Shown here piece after piece: positions 45,266-55,297 of a stretch of 59,917 nt of DNA; the stretch's first letter is position 1, and every line of letters begins with the position of its first letter. Position numbers and translations under genes: made by a program. The stretch is from contig JAJYYZ010000007.1 of assembly GCA_021800445.1 (NCBI GenBank), positions 1 through 59,917 on the forward strand. The letters run 5' to 3'. This stretch comes from a bacterium. GTDB taxonomy: Bacteria > Thermotogota > Thermotogae > Mesoaciditogales > Mesoaciditogaceae. A model generated the notes under the pieces. The model did not search any database. It had not been told where the DNA came from and saw only the letters and a list, made by a program, of their open reading frames with translations.

Positions 45266-46402
45266 TTACCCTCTTTTCTTTGCAACAATGCTTTCATAAC
45301 CACTCTTTCTGAAAGCATTGATCGCGTCTGGATCGAGGCCTATCTCTTCTCTCGATTCTTTCAAAATAGATCTGACATCTGTCAAAAAGGCGTCTTTTAT
45401 GATTTCTTCTGCCATGACGATATCATTTTTTGACTGGGCCTCTTTCAAAGACTCCACGTCAACAAGCAAAGACTTCAAATAAGCGATCTGCAGCGCCTCC
45501 ACCGACTGAATCATTGCCTGGATCTTTGGCTTCATTGCTGCGCTTTGATCTATGACAAGCGCAGGCTTTTTCTCGGATGACAGATCAAAAAATTTATTCA
45601 GTTCGACGAAGATCAAGAACAGTTCGTAAAGATTCACCGATCCGACGGTGAGATCGTCATCTGCGTACTTTCGTGAGTTGAAATGAAATCCTCCAAGTTT
45701 CCCCCGCAATGAAAGAATCGACACTATATACTCTATATTCGTGCCCTGAGCGTGATGGCCCAGATCGATTATGACCTTTGCTTTGTCTCCGAGATCTCTT
45801 GAAAGCGCGTAGGCAATGCCCCAGTCCGCCGTGTCAGTATGGTAGAAGGCTGGCTCGAAAAATTTGTACTCGATAAGCAAAGTCATATCATTTTTTAATG
45901 CAGGATATATCTTTTTTAAGGAATCGATGAGTAATTCCTGCCTTTTTGCAAAATCTCCCTGACCCGGATAATCTGTGCCGTCGGGGAGCCATAAAGAAAG
46001 AATCTTTGAATCGACTGACTTCATTATCTCTATGCACTCAAGTACATGATCGACGGCTTTCGATCTTTTTTTGTCGTCTAAATTCGTGAGACTTCCGAAT
46101 TTGTAATCTTCATTCTGAAACAGATTGGGATTAACTGCACCAACTTTTAATCCTTTATCTTCAGTAATTTTTTTAAGTGCTTTCCAGTCATCCACCTTGT
46201 CCCACGGGATATGAATTGCAACTGCAGAAACGGCCTTCGTGAACTTCTCTACTTGCTCGGCATCTTCTATTCTTTCGAAGATATTTCTCGCGGCTCCGGG
46301 GATGTGAAAGACTTTGAATCTTGTGCCTGAATCGGAAAAACCCCATGATGGAATCTCTACCTTGAAATTCTTAATCTTCTCTTTGAGATCATCATTTCTC
46401 AA
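45266..46402 (-). CDS. rhaI: L-rhamnose isomerase (RhaI/Thermotoga type)
   Basis: 378 residues from TTG 46402, six bases after GAGGTG; the frame is open above into the HD gene. Not the E. coli RhaA type but the RhaI TIM barrel: WGFSDSGTRFKVFHIPGAAR, LSLWLPDGTDYPGQGDF, LLIEYKFFEPAFYHTDTADW, IIDLGHHAQGTNIEYIVSIL, GGFHFNSRKYADDDLTVGS with the metal-binding Glu, Asp and His. It converts L-rhamnose to L-rhamnulose. Confidence 0.92.
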   Translation of the reverse strand: MRNDDLKEKIKNFKVEIPSWGFSDSGTRFKVFHIPGAARNIFERIEDAEQVEKFTKAVSAVAIHIPWDKVDDWKALKKITEDKGLKVGAVNPNLFQNEDYKFGSLTNLDDKKRSKAVDHVLECIEIMKSVDSKILSLWLPDGTDYPGQGDFAKRQELLIDSLKKIYPALKNDMTLLIEYKFFEPAFYHTDTADWGIAYALSRDLGDKAKVIIDLGHHAQGTNIEYIVSILSLRGKLGGFHFNSRKYADDDLTVGSVNLYELFLIFVELNKFFDLSSEKKPALVIDQSAAMKPKIQAMIQSVEALQIAYLKSLLVDVESLKEAQSKNDIVMAEEIIKDAFLTDVRSILKESREEIGLDPDAINAFRKSGYESIVAKKRG

Positions 46403-46430
46403 CTTTATCACCTCGATGAATGTCAGTGCA

Positions 46431-46910
46431 TCAGATCGATTTATCAATCATTTCTTTCAGCATTTGCTTTCCGTAGGATGTTTTGAAATACTTATCTAAA
46501 TTTTCTTTCTCTTCGCGAAGACCTTTTGATTTGACATTTACTATTTGATCAGCTTCCCAGACTATTTGAAAGTCAATTCCATCTATCGCGGAAGGCGTAT
46601 GATGATGGCCTACTATGAAACAAACCCTGTCTATCTCTTCAGAAGATCGGCCGATCTTTTCAAGAATCGATCTGGCTATTATCTGCCCTTCCCTCTCCTG
46701 ATAGGGCCCGGCCGATGATCCATATTTGCGTCTTGCTTCGATAACGCCAATATCATGAAGTACCGCTGCATCTGTGACGATCTTTTTTGTCTTCTCGTCT
46801 AAATGTTCTTTGTCCATTATCTTTTGCGCATATTCCAAAACCTCAAGCGTGTGATCCACAAGTTTCTGATCTTTTCCAAAATATCTTTTCATCTCTTCTA
46901 TAACATCCAT
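46431..46910 (-). CDS. HD-domain phosphohydrolase
   Basis: 159 residues with the HD motif in VTDAAVLHDIGVIEARRKYG, a first His in LVDHTLEVLEYAQKI, and VGHHHTP and WEADQIV as further metal ligands. Substrate unknown; a sugar or nucleotide phosphate is possible given its place between rhaI and the aldo/keto reductase. ATG 46910 is six bases after GAGG; GTG 46922 would overlap the upstream gene. Confidence 0.78.
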   Translation of the reverse strand: MDVIEEMKRYFGKDQKLVDHTLEVLEYAQKIMDKEHLDEKTKKIVTDAAVLHDIGVIEARRKYGSSAGPYQEREGQIIARSILEKIGRSSEEIDRVCFIVGHHHTPSAIDGIDFQIVWEADQIVNVKSKGLREEKENLDKYFKTSYGKQMLKEMIDKSI

Positions 46911-46918
46911 TGTTTGCC

Positions 46919-47767
46919 TCACAGATTTGATTGAAAGATAGTCTCAAGGTCCATAGCACGCGATCTGAGATATTCTATCTCTTCTTCGGTTATCGGCGTG
47001 AAGTTCTCGGCTATCTTTAATGCCATTGGAAATAATCTTTCATCTCCAGGAGGAATCGCGGCAGTTATCGGCTGAGACAAAGTGTATCTTAAAGACAACT
47101 CCTCAAGTTTCGGATCTTCTATTGGCGTGTACCAACTTTTGGGATGCCTGTCATCATTCTTTGGCTTCGTCGTTAAGGCCAACGCTTTTATCGCGAGAAT
47201 TCCCATATTCTTTTCTCTTGCTTTCTCTATCACGGCGGGTCCAAAGTTTTCTTTGAATGCCAACACCCAATTTATAGGAAAGAGTATCGTGTCAAAATCA
47301 AATGCGTCAATAAGCTTTATCGCGATTTTGTCTGAATGTGCTGAAAAACCTATGTACCTTATAAGTCCTTCCCTTTGAGCCTTTACAAATGTTTCCAGTG
47401 CGCCGTTTGGGCCTATAACCTTTTCAAATTCTTCTTCTGTCGTCATTGCATGCAACTGGTAAAGATCGAAATGATCCGTTCCGACGCGCTTGAGCGATTC
47501 TTCGAGTTCTTTGCGTGCATCATCTTTTGTGCGTCCGCCTGTCTTGCACGCGAGAAAGACTTTGTCCCTTTTTCCCTTTAGCGCATTCCCAAGTTTTATC
47601 TCGGCATCGCCGTAACTCGGCGCAACATCGAAATAATTGACACCTCTGTCTATCGCATCGGCGACGATCGAATTTGCCTTATCTTGCTCTAAATTCATCA
47701 CAACGATTCCACCCGTTCCAAGAATGGAAAGTTTCTCTTTGGTTTTACCTAAAATTCTTTTTTGCAT
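46919..47767 (-). CDS. Aldo/keto reductase
   Basis: 282 residues: YFDVAPSYGDAEIKLGNALK (Asp, Tyr), VFLACKTGGRTKDDARKELE (Lys), HFDLYQLHAMTTEEEFEKVI (His). It lacks part of the usual C-terminal NADP region but ends in a normal helix. In this operon it could reduce L-lactaldehyde to 1,2-propanediol as an electron sink, an inference from context. Confidence 0.86.
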   Translation of the reverse strand: MQKRILGKTKEKLSILGTGGIVVMNLEQDKANSIVADAIDRGVNYFDVAPSYGDAEIKLGNALKGKRDKVFLACKTGGRTKDDARKELEESLKRVGTDHFDLYQLHAMTTEEEFEKVIGPNGALETFVKAQREGLIRYIGFSAHSDKIAIKLIDAFDFDTILFPINWVLAFKENFGPAVIEKAREKNMGILAIKALALTTKPKNDDRHPKSWYTPIEDPKLEELSLRYTLSQPITAAIPPGDERLFPMALKIAENFTPITEEEIEYLRSRAMDLETIFQSNL

Positions 47768-47771
47768 GTTA

Positions 47772-50759
47772 TCACCTCTTTATTTCCATAGTACCACCTA
47801 TTCCAAATGGGACAAAGGTGTAATTTTTTGTAAATCTTTTGAAATCCCTGAATGTTCCAGGTCCTACGAATTCGTCTTTGAGAATATTCGCAATCCAGTT
47901 TGGCCCCATAAGGTTAAAAAGCGTAGTCGATGCTATGACCTTTATTTCATTTTCCCCTTCTTTGACAAGTTCTGTGACATCGAACATGTATGGCTTCCAG
48001 TATTTGACGCCCGCAAATTTGTCATTTACATACATTTCAACGCATGCCGCATTTACATCTTCTAACGTCAAATACATCTTTGACTTAGATTTAATTTTTA
48101 TTCTGGCGGAAAATTCAACCTTCCCTGCGTAAAACGGATATCCGGATTTTGTCAGATCAAATCCCCCCTTTTTTTGTTTTCCGTTTATCGCGAATTCGCC
48201 AAATCTCTCACCTAAAACCTGAAAATTTCCGATTATGTATGCCGTATCGAGTTCTGTCGATTCGTAATCTTTGAAGTTTTCAACTCTGACATGTGTTCCG
48301 GGACCTGTTACGTTGTTGAACTTCTTGCCTTCTATCACGAGCATGTTCCTTCCCTTTTTCAAAAGCCCAGTTATGGGAATTTTTGTGAAGTTCACATCTT
48401 TCCAGCTTTTGTCAGGATCAAATGCGCCCATCTCGCCGTATTTTTTCAAAGGTTTTACCGTTTTTTCGTTAAGTGTAATTCTATCTAAATTCTCTGCAAG
48501 TTCAACTACGGCAAAGATTTCTCCCTTCGGAAGGTTCAAAACCTCAAAAGAATAAATTGCCCGAAACGGAGTGCCGTCCTGCGTATCGTAAAACGGCTGC
48601 CATGCCTTTGATATGTGATCGCCTTCTAAAATCATTTTCCCGTCTATCTCAAGCGTGATTTTATCAAGCGGCATAACATTTAGTTCCAGTGGTTTTACGT
48701 CCCACTTCATCATTACAAATTCTCTTTTAAAACTGCTTTCAAACTCTATTCCCGAGTCTAAAAATGCAGGCGCCATAGGCACATCAAACTCATGAGTCGG
48801 ATAATAAATCAACATGCTTGATGCCGGATAAAACTTCACATCTATTTCCTGGCGTCCATCTTTTACAGCATATGGAACTTTGTAAATTTCTCCCGTCATT
48901 GTGTCAAGAAGATAAGGCACCTTTGACTCGGGCAAAGAGATTTTAGCGACTATTTCTCTTGATTCGTCTGTGTTGGCAAAAAAGATCGCCTTTCCGTCTT
49001 CGGAAGATCTGACATGGCAGATTACCTTTTCTGCATTTTGACCTGTTACCATGTCAATTACATTTATTCTATCTTTGTAATAGGTATCTGTGATCTTCAA
49101 AGCCTCATTTGCGGAAGAGAGGATAATAGCACCTTCGAGTTTAATCTCTCTTTTTATGCCGTCTATTCTTGTAGGTGTCGGAGAGATAAAAATAAGTCTT
49201 TTTGGATTTAACTTTGAAAATTCAGACAACAATTCAAATGTCTTTGATCTCAAAGTCAAAGATGGTGGCACGATGACGGTTGAATATGCGTAATTGCCAA
49301 TTACGAGTTTACCATTCTCGATCTTCGCATGTCCTTCCATTATGATTTCATCGCCGTAGTGAAAGTCCAACTTTGATGCGATCAAAGACTTTGAGAGTGT
49401 CTCGAGTGGTTTATCGTAAAGATTTGTCTCGACCATGAAATTGTCCTTTTCATGAAGTGGAGAGTATTCACTCCAAACACTCGAGATTGGATGGATGACC
49501 AAAATATCCACATCTCTTTTACCCTGTGCGGCAAAGTAACTTATCCGTGCCATGTAATCTGCAAATGGTTTTTCTCTGTCCCACCATGGCTGCTGATAAA
49601 ATAAATTCGCCGGGAAATCTCTTTTTCTTTCTCCTCTCATAGAATAAAGTGAAAGATGTTGATTTATGAAATTTATCCCAAGTGCAACAAGCCAGTCGGC
49701 AATCCATTTTCTGTGGTAAAAACTTGACTGCTGTCCGAACGTCCCAAAGGCCTCGCACAACGTGCGCGCTTTTCCAAGTTGATCTCCAACGGATGTCAAT
49801 TGTTTGACAGTCAACGTGTTACCAATCGGCTCGAGATTTCTTCCGAGTTTATCTATTCCCGGCTGATGCATAAACTCGTAATGAGGCATGGCAGCGCCAA
49901 TCCATTGTGTTTGGAAAACAAGCGTATCTTCGGCCATAAAATGACCTGTCATTTTAAGATTGTTTTTCTCGCACCAGTTGAAATATTGTTTTGTCCAACT
50001 TTCCAAAAACAGTCTTGTTGCAGCATCGTAAAAATCAAATCTTATCTTTTGGTAATCTCCTTCGTCGAAAAACAATTCTTTCAAATGCTCTTCAATTGAA
50101 TATCCTTTTATTTTCTTGAAATATTCGGGAAGAAAATCAGACCACGGTACAGCCGGTACGTTGTAGAGATTATCCATTAAATAACATGGTTCATCCGTGA
50201 AAATGCCTGGAATGACATTACCAAAATACTCTCCGCATGATTTTTTGTATTTTTCATGGGTTGATTCAATAAAGGCTTTAGTTACATCCGGATTCATAAG
50301 GTCGACGTAACTTGTTTTGTTGAACCAGAGATTACCCAACGGATATACATTGGCACAAAGTCTGTAATGGTGACCTTTATAATCTAACTCGGATATAACC
50401 TTATCATTTTCGGTTGGATCTGCGTCTTCGATCAAAATAAGCGCGTGGTTTCTGTAAGGCTTACCTAATTTTGACACCTCTCCACCGGCAAAACCAGATG
50501 GCCATTTATCCTCATCGTAAAGCCATGCGTAAGTTTTTGCCTTTTGTGCCTCTTTAACAGAGACACGTGTTAATTTTATCCAATCAGACGAAAGATAGCC
50601 TGTTACAAGACCGACTCGAGTGTGAAGAAATGAACCACCATAGCCTTTATTCGCAAATTCATCTGTTTGCCTTTCAATTTCATCTTTGTCCAGTTTATCG
50701 TTTAAACTGAAGAAAGGATAGACTCTATAAATTGCTTCCGGTAATTTGAAGGATTTCAT
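47772..50759 (-). CDS. GH106-like alpha-L-rhamnosidase family glycoside hydrolase
   Basis: 995 residues from ATG 50759 (AAAGG upstream). N-terminal barrel: GYGGSFLHTRVGLVTGYLSS, WLYDEDKWPSGFAGGEVS, GIFTDEPCYLMDN with a candidate acid, and KMTGHFMAEDTLVFQTQW. A middle domain and C-terminal beta-sandwich (RNMLVIEGKKFNNVTGPGTH, YVNDKFAGVKYWKPYMFDVT) follow. No signal peptide, so it acts in the cytoplasm on imported rhamnosides. It supplies L-rhamnose to rhaI in the same operon. Confidence 0.82.
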   Translation of the reverse strand: MKSFKLPEAIYRVYPFFSLNDKLDKDEIERQTDEFANKGYGGSFLHTRVGLVTGYLSSDWIKLTRVSVKEAQKAKTYAWLYDEDKWPSGFAGGEVSKLGKPYRNHALILIEDADPTENDKVISELDYKGHHYRLCANVYPLGNLWFNKTSYVDLMNPDVTKAFIESTHEKYKKSCGEYFGNVIPGIFTDEPCYLMDNLYNVPAVPWSDFLPEYFKKIKGYSIEEHLKELFFDEGDYQKIRFDFYDAATRLFLESWTKQYFNWCEKNNLKMTGHFMAEDTLVFQTQWIGAAMPHYEFMHQPGIDKLGRNLEPIGNTLTVKQLTSVGDQLGKARTLCEAFGTFGQQSSFYHRKWIADWLVALGINFINQHLSLYSMRGERKRDFPANLFYQQPWWDREKPFADYMARISYFAAQGKRDVDILVIHPISSVWSEYSPLHEKDNFMVETNLYDKPLETLSKSLIASKLDFHYGDEIIMEGHAKIENGKLVIGNYAYSTVIVPPSLTLRSKTFELLSEFSKLNPKRLIFISPTPTRIDGIKREIKLEGAIILSSANEALKITDTYYKDRINVIDMVTGQNAEKVICHVRSSEDGKAIFFANTDESREIVAKISLPESKVPYLLDTMTGEIYKVPYAVKDGRQEIDVKFYPASSMLIYYPTHEFDVPMAPAFLDSGIEFESSFKREFVMMKWDVKPLELNVMPLDKITLEIDGKMILEGDHISKAWQPFYDTQDGTPFRAIYSFEVLNLPKGEIFAVVELAENLDRITLNEKTVKPLKKYGEMGAFDPDKSWKDVNFTKIPITGLLKKGRNMLVIEGKKFNNVTGPGTHVRVENFKDYESTELDTAYIIGNFQVLGERFGEFAINGKQKKGGFDLTKSGYPFYAGKVEFSARIKIKSKSKMYLTLEDVNAACVEMYVNDKFAGVKYWKPYMFDVTELVKEGENEIKVIASTTLFNLMGPNWIANILKDEFVGPGTFRDFKRFTKNYTFVPFGIGGTMEIKR

Positions 50760-50868
50760 TTTAGGCCTTTCTAACGAATTTGAAAATCGCACAAAAATAT
50801 ACTTTCATTTTTTATCAAATTGGTAAATTAAAATTCGTTGTATTTAAAAACAAATTCAAATTTTTAAA

Positions 50869-51894
50869 CTATAGAGATCTTTTTCTTATTATTAAATCAA
50901 GTATTAAGGCCCCAATAAGAAGAAAACCTAAAGCACCTGTTTGCCAAATTGTATTTACGCCTATTAAAAACAATCCATTGTCTAACATTGTTACGAGAAT
51001 TGAAGCAATAAATACTGCTATGATGTCAGCTGTTCCTCCAAAAATATAAGTTCCACCTAAGACTGATATTGTTATAGCTTCAAGATTCATATTTGAACCA
51101 AGATCAGGTCGAGCACTTGCTATACGAGAGGTTTCTATTAAAGCTGCTATAGCAGCTAACAAACCACTAATTGTATATACCCAAAGTCTAATTTTATTAA
51201 CGTTGATTCCAGATAGTTTAGAAACAATCTCGTCTGTTCCTGTTGAAAGAAGATGCTTTCCAAAAATAGTTTTTTGAACTAATATGTATAAAATTATTGT
51301 TATAGGTATAAAAAAGAGTATAAATTGTAAAGGTATTCCTAAAATATTTGATTGACCGAAAATAGAATAAATACTTGGGAAATTAGATATTGGCATAGCA
51401 TTTCCATATTGATCCATAGAAACTAACAATGCTAAAGAAGAATACAAATACATCGTTGCTAAAGTAGTTAAAAGCGGTGGTATTTTAGCATATACTATCA
51501 TTAAGCCATTAAATAATCCAGTTCCTGTACCGACAAGTAAACCAATTATTATAGCAAGCCAAATGTTTAATCCAAATCTTCCTATTAATTCTCCGATAAC
51601 TATTGCACTTAGTCCAAGCATCGATCCGACAGACAAATCTATTCCACCAAACCCTGAAGTGATAACAAGGGTTTCACCAAGTGATAGTAATCCTATTTCT
51701 ACTGAAAAAATCATTATACTTTCTATGTTTTGAAAACTATTAAAATTATGGGCGAAAACAGCAAAAAAAGCATATATAATTATAAAAAGTAATAAAAGTA
51801 AAAACTTACGATTTAAAAAAATAAGAGCGATACTTTTATTCTTCTCCAAACTCTTAACATCATCAACAGTACTATTTTTAATTGAATTGATCAT
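50869..51894 (-). CDS. Sugar ABC transporter permease (RhaP/Q, RbsC family)
   Basis: 341 residues with about nine membrane helices and the BPD_transp_2 pattern GGIDLSVGSMLGLSAIVIGE, plus ISVLGGTYIFGGTADIIAVF near the C-terminal half. It forms half of the membrane channel with the permease encoded just upstream (ATGA overlap). Noticeably AT-rich codon use compared with the enzyme genes further down. Confidence 0.92.
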   Translation of the reverse strand: MINSIKNSTVDDVKSLEKNKSIALIFLNRKFLLLLLFIIIYAFFAVFAHNFNSFQNIESIMIFSVEIGLLSLGETLVITSGFGGIDLSVGSMLGLSAIVIGELIGRFGLNIWLAIIIGLLVGTGTGLFNGLMIVYAKIPPLLTTLATMYLYSSLALLVSMDQYGNAMPISNFPSIYSIFGQSNILGIPLQFILFFIPITIILYILVQKTIFGKHLLSTGTDEIVSKLSGINVNKIRLWVYTISGLLAAIAALIETSRIASARPDLGSNMNLEAITISVLGGTYIFGGTADIIAVFIASILVTMLDNGLFLIGVNTIWQTGALGFLLIGALILDLIIRKRSL

Positions 51895-52829
51895 GCAATT
51901 TCTCTCCTTTTTATAATCACATCGGTTGATATTGCTATAAGGATAAGAGCCCCAAGTACAAAATCAGTTAACAGAGGAGGAATATTAGATAAAACTATTC
52001 CATCTTCAATTACTGCTACGAGCAACGCACCTATTAAACTTCCAACTATTGTTCCTTCTCCACCTAAAATATTTGTGCCTCCTATAACAACTGCCGCTAT
52101 TACTTCTAACTCAAATCCAGTCCCCATAGTAGATTGAGCAAGACCGGTACGTCCGAGGATTGCAAAGGCTGAAACAGCATACAGTACGCCAGCAAGCGTG
52201 TAAATAAAAAATATAGTCTTTCCTATCGAGACACCAGAAGTTCTTGCCGCTTCAATATTATTACCTATAGCATAAATGTTCCTTCCGGTAACACGCTTTG
52301 ACATAAAATATATAAAATATATAACAAAAGCTACCATTAAAAATATAGAAAAAGGTATATTAAAAATCGTTCCACTTCCTATCCATAATAATAGCGTCGG
52401 CATTCCTATAGCCCATCGTCCACCTGAAACAGTAAAGACGAGTGAACGATAAATTCCCATTGTAGCTAAAGTAGCTATAATTGGTGCTATTTTTAAATTC
52501 CAGATTAGTAGAGCATTGAAAAATCCGAGAAGTCCCCCGAGCAATAACCCTATTATCCAATCATATGGAGACCAAATACCTTGTAAAGAAAGTACAGAAA
52601 CAGTCATTCCAACAAGACCAACAATTGAACCTGCTGATACATCTATTCCAGCTGTAATAATTATCATTGTCATTCCAATAGAACTTATTATTATGGGAAC
52701 TGCGTTGACAAGTATTTGAATAATATTACTGTAACTTGCAAATCTACCTGAGGTTACAATTGAAAAAATTATTATAAGTGCAACTATGAAAAATAAAATT
52801 ATTGATTCTCTTCTTTTAAAAAGTTGCAT
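51891..52829 (-). CDS. Sugar ABC transporter permease (RhaP/Q, RbsC family)
   Basis: 312 residues: TAGIDVSAGSIVGLVGMTVS, NIYAIGNNIEAARTSGVSIG and AAVVIGGTNILGGEGTIVGS are standard marks. Partner of the following permease. GGAGGAG lies upstream of ATG 52829, 19 bases after the ATPase stop. Confidence 0.92.
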   Translation of the reverse strand: MQLFKRRESIILFFIVALIIIFSIVTSGRFASYSNIIQILVNAVPIIISSIGMTMIIITAGIDVSAGSIVGLVGMTVSVLSLQGIWSPYDWIIGLLLGGLLGFFNALLIWNLKIAPIIATLATMGIYRSLVFTVSGGRWAIGMPTLLLWIGSGTIFNIPFSIFLMVAFVIYFIYFMSKRVTGRNIYAIGNNIEAARTSGVSIGKTIFFIYTLAGVLYAVSAFAILGRTGLAQSTMGTGFELEVIAAVVIGGTNILGGEGTIVGSLIGALLVAVIEDGIVLSNIPPLLTDFVLGALILIAISTDVIIKRREIA

Positions 52830-52848
52830 TTTTTATTTTCTCCTCCTC

Positions 52849-54345
52849 TTATTTAACAAATGCAGAAATTAAATTTAATGAAGTTATTTGATTACCCTCA
52901 AAGGTACCAGTTATTTTACCCTCATGCATTACAATAACACGATCTGACAACGCTATAATTTCCGGTAATTCAGAAGATACAACAATTACGGATATACCAT
53001 CATCCGCAAGTTTGGCAATTAATTTATGTATATCAACTTTCGTTGCAACATCTATTCCATGAGTAGGCTCATCAAGGATTAACACCCTTGGTTGAGCAAT
53101 TAAACCTTTTGAAAATAAAACTTTTTGCTGATTCCCACCACTAAGAGCTTCTACATTAGTAAATAAGGAAGGAGCTTTTATCGAAAGCAATTCAACATAC
53201 TGTTTAATTGAAGAGTTAAGATTATTATTGTTAATAAATCCAAGAGATTTTAAAAATCTATTGAAAACCGGAAGCCCTACATTATCCAAAATGGATTTAT
53301 TTTGAAGTAAGCCTAATTTTCTGCTTTCTGGTAAATACATAATCCCTAAATCAATTGCATCAGAGGTTTTATGAATTTTTATATTTCTGCCTTCCAAAAA
53401 AATATTTCCCTTATCATATTTAGTAAAACCGAAAATTGCTTCCATAACTTCACTTCGACCGGAACCTACAAGTCCAGCAAAACCCAGTATTTCACCTTTT
53501 TTTAAATCAAAAGATATATTTTCGAATACTCTATCCTTACTAAAACCTTGAACTTTCAATATAATATCTTTTTTTTCTTCATGATTATTTCTTTGAATTT
53601 TTTCTATTACGTTTTTCCCTGCCATTAATTCTATAATTCTCTTTTTGGTCATATCTACGTTGTTTCCGGTGCCTACGATCTCACCATCTTTCATAACTGT
53701 AATTCTATCTGCCAAACCTTGCAATTCTTCTAATCGATGACTTATATATATAATTCCTTTTCCATCGGAACGTAATAATTTTATGATCTTAAATAAATTT
53801 TGAGCATCAATGTCGCTAAGTATTGCAGTCGGCTCATCAAATATTATTACTTCTGCATTGTAGTTAAGAGCTTTAGCAATAAGTGTGAATTGTTGAATTG
53901 CAGTTGTTAATTTCCCAATTGGCTTTCGAATAAAATCCTCACTTTTGATATCAAGAGATTTGAACAACTCTATTGCCCTTTTTTCTTCAGACTTCCAATC
54001 CACTTCGCCATTGCTCTTTTTTATTTCATTTCCAATAAAAATATTTTCTAAAACAGAAAGTTTCGGATAAACAAGAGGCTCTTGATAAACTGCAATTATT
54101 CCCTTTCGATGAGCATCTAACGGATTTTGAATTTTTATTTCTTTACCCTTAAGAAATATGCTTCCTTCATCAGGGAAAACAACTCCTGAAAATATTTTAA
54201 TAAGAGTGGATTTACCTGCACCATTTTCACCAACAAGAGCATGAACTTCTCCTCTGTTTAAAACAAAATCAATCCCTTTTAGAGCATGAACTCCTCCAAA
54301 TGATTTTTTTATTTCTTTACATTCTAATAATATTTTATTTTCCAT
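52849..54345 (-). CDS. Sugar ABC transporter ATP-binding protein (RhaT/RbsA type, two ABC domains)
   Basis: 498 residues. First ATPase: VGENGAGKSTLIKIFSG and DEPTAILSDIDAQNLFKII; its signature (GKLTTAIQQF) is degenerate as usual. Second: GLVGSGRSEVMEAIFGFTKY, EALSGGNQQKVLFSKGL and LILDEPTHGIDVATKVDIHK. It energises the two permeases. Its ribosome site TTTAGGAG is part of the 8-bp duplication made by the IS just upstream, so the IS separates it from the binding-protein gene. Confidence 0.94.
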   Translation of the reverse strand: MENKILLECKEIKKSFGGVHALKGIDFVLNRGEVHALVGENGAGKSTLIKIFSGVVFPDEGSIFLKGKEIKIQNPLDAHRKGIIAVYQEPLVYPKLSVLENIFIGNEIKKSNGEVDWKSEEKRAIELFKSLDIKSEDFIRKPIGKLTTAIQQFTLIAKALNYNAEVIIFDEPTAILSDIDAQNLFKIIKLLRSDGKGIIYISHRLEELQGLADRITVMKDGEIVGTGNNVDMTKKRIIELMAGKNVIEKIQRNNHEEKKDIILKVQGFSKDRVFENISFDLKKGEILGFAGLVGSGRSEVMEAIFGFTKYDKGNIFLEGRNIKIHKTSDAIDLGIMYLPESRKLGLLQNKSILDNVGLPVFNRFLKSLGFINNNNLNSSIKQYVELLSIKAPSLFTNVEALSGGNQQKVLFSKGLIAQPRVLILDEPTHGIDVATKVDIHKLIAKLADDGISVIVVSSELPEIIALSDRVIVMHEGKITGTFEGNQITSLNLISAFVK

Positions 54346-54355
54346 CTATTAATCA

Positions 54356-54363
54356 CTCCTAAA
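54356..54363 (+). repeat. Target-site duplication, left copy
   Basis: CTCCTAAA directly outside the left terminal repeat. Read on the minus strand (TTTAGGAG) it is the ribosome site of the ABC ATPase gene. It matches 55279-55286. Confidence 0.8.
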
Positions 54364-55278
54364 CTGACACTGTCCCATTTTAACATTTGAATGTTAATTG
54401 ACTTTTTCTCTTGACGTTTTTCTCAGTGCAATCAACTCAGAAAGAAATACAGTTCGTGTTATCTTATCTTTCATCGTCGTTTTGAAATGTGTGTAAAAGG
54501 ATATCCCAGTGCTTTGAAAACATGCTTTTCTTCTTTATACATCACCATGTAAGTTAAACTGTACACGCACAAAAGACAAAATAATCTGTCTGTGTTCTGC
54601 TCATTCTAATACTTCCCGAATCCCATTCCACTTTTGAAATCTCTGAACGTTTTTTCTATCCAGAACCGTTGTTTGTATACCCCATCCACTACTTTGCTTT
54701 CATATTCAAGATCACTGACAAGATAATATCATCTTTGTGCTTGTTGATTAGGACTCTTGTCCTTAAACCTGATGAGGTGTACCAAATCCCATATCTTTTA
54801 CATCCGATGTCAGAGAGTAATTCTTAAGTGGCATTCCGTTGAACAAAGTAGAACGTCTCGCCCTCATTACATAATGAAATCCGTGCCTGGAGATCTAAGC
54901 CATAAAAACCGGTGATGACAGACTGTGTATAAGTACGAAGGTATTATCCTCGAAAGAATATCTATCTGAGTCTGTCAAGCACAGTTTTTCTGTCTGTATG
55001 CTCGGGTTTTCCTATGACCTTCCATGCAATAGAGAACATGACATGAAAGATACTTTCATTAAATGATGAAAGGAATCTTTGGACATGTTTCCTCTTGTAA
55101 GGTGTGTTCGACGGAAGGAAATACGAGATCTTACTTATGGTGGGAGACGGGCTAAAAAACAAGATTACCTCGATTAGAGATTCATTACAAAAGGTGACAT
55201 CTTCACTTATCTCAATTCAAACATTGCTTTTCAAAGACCTTCGTTCATTAACTTTTGATGAAAATGGGACACTTTCAG
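54364..55278 (-). mobile_element. Degenerate 915-bp IS4-type element with terminal repeats and target duplication
   Basis: The ends are 18-bp inverted repeats (54364-54381 and 55261-55278; 16 of 18 match, core TGTCCCATTTT). An exact 8-bp direct duplication CTCCTAAA flanks them (54356-54363 and 55279-55286). On the minus strand it holds broken transposase frames. It sits between the rhamnose binding-protein and ATPase genes without removing the ATPase ribosome site. Confidence 0.8.
54420..55162 (-). pseudogene. Broken IS4-family transposase
   Basis: Minus-strand frames in pieces: an N-terminal part from 55162 (FLPSNTPYKRKHVQRFLSSF) and a C-terminal part near 54680-54600 with GVYKQRFWIEKTFRDFKSGM, the YREK-like C-terminal pattern of IS4-type DDE transposases. 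Stops and shifts separate them, and the total is too short for a complete enzyme. Not functional. Confidence 0.65.
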
Positions 55279-55286
55279 CTCCTAAA
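55279..55286 (+). repeat. Target-site duplication, right copy
   Basis: CTCCTAAA directly outside the right terminal repeat, identical to 54356-54363. Confidence 0.8.
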
Positions 55287-55297
55287 AGAGATATCTC

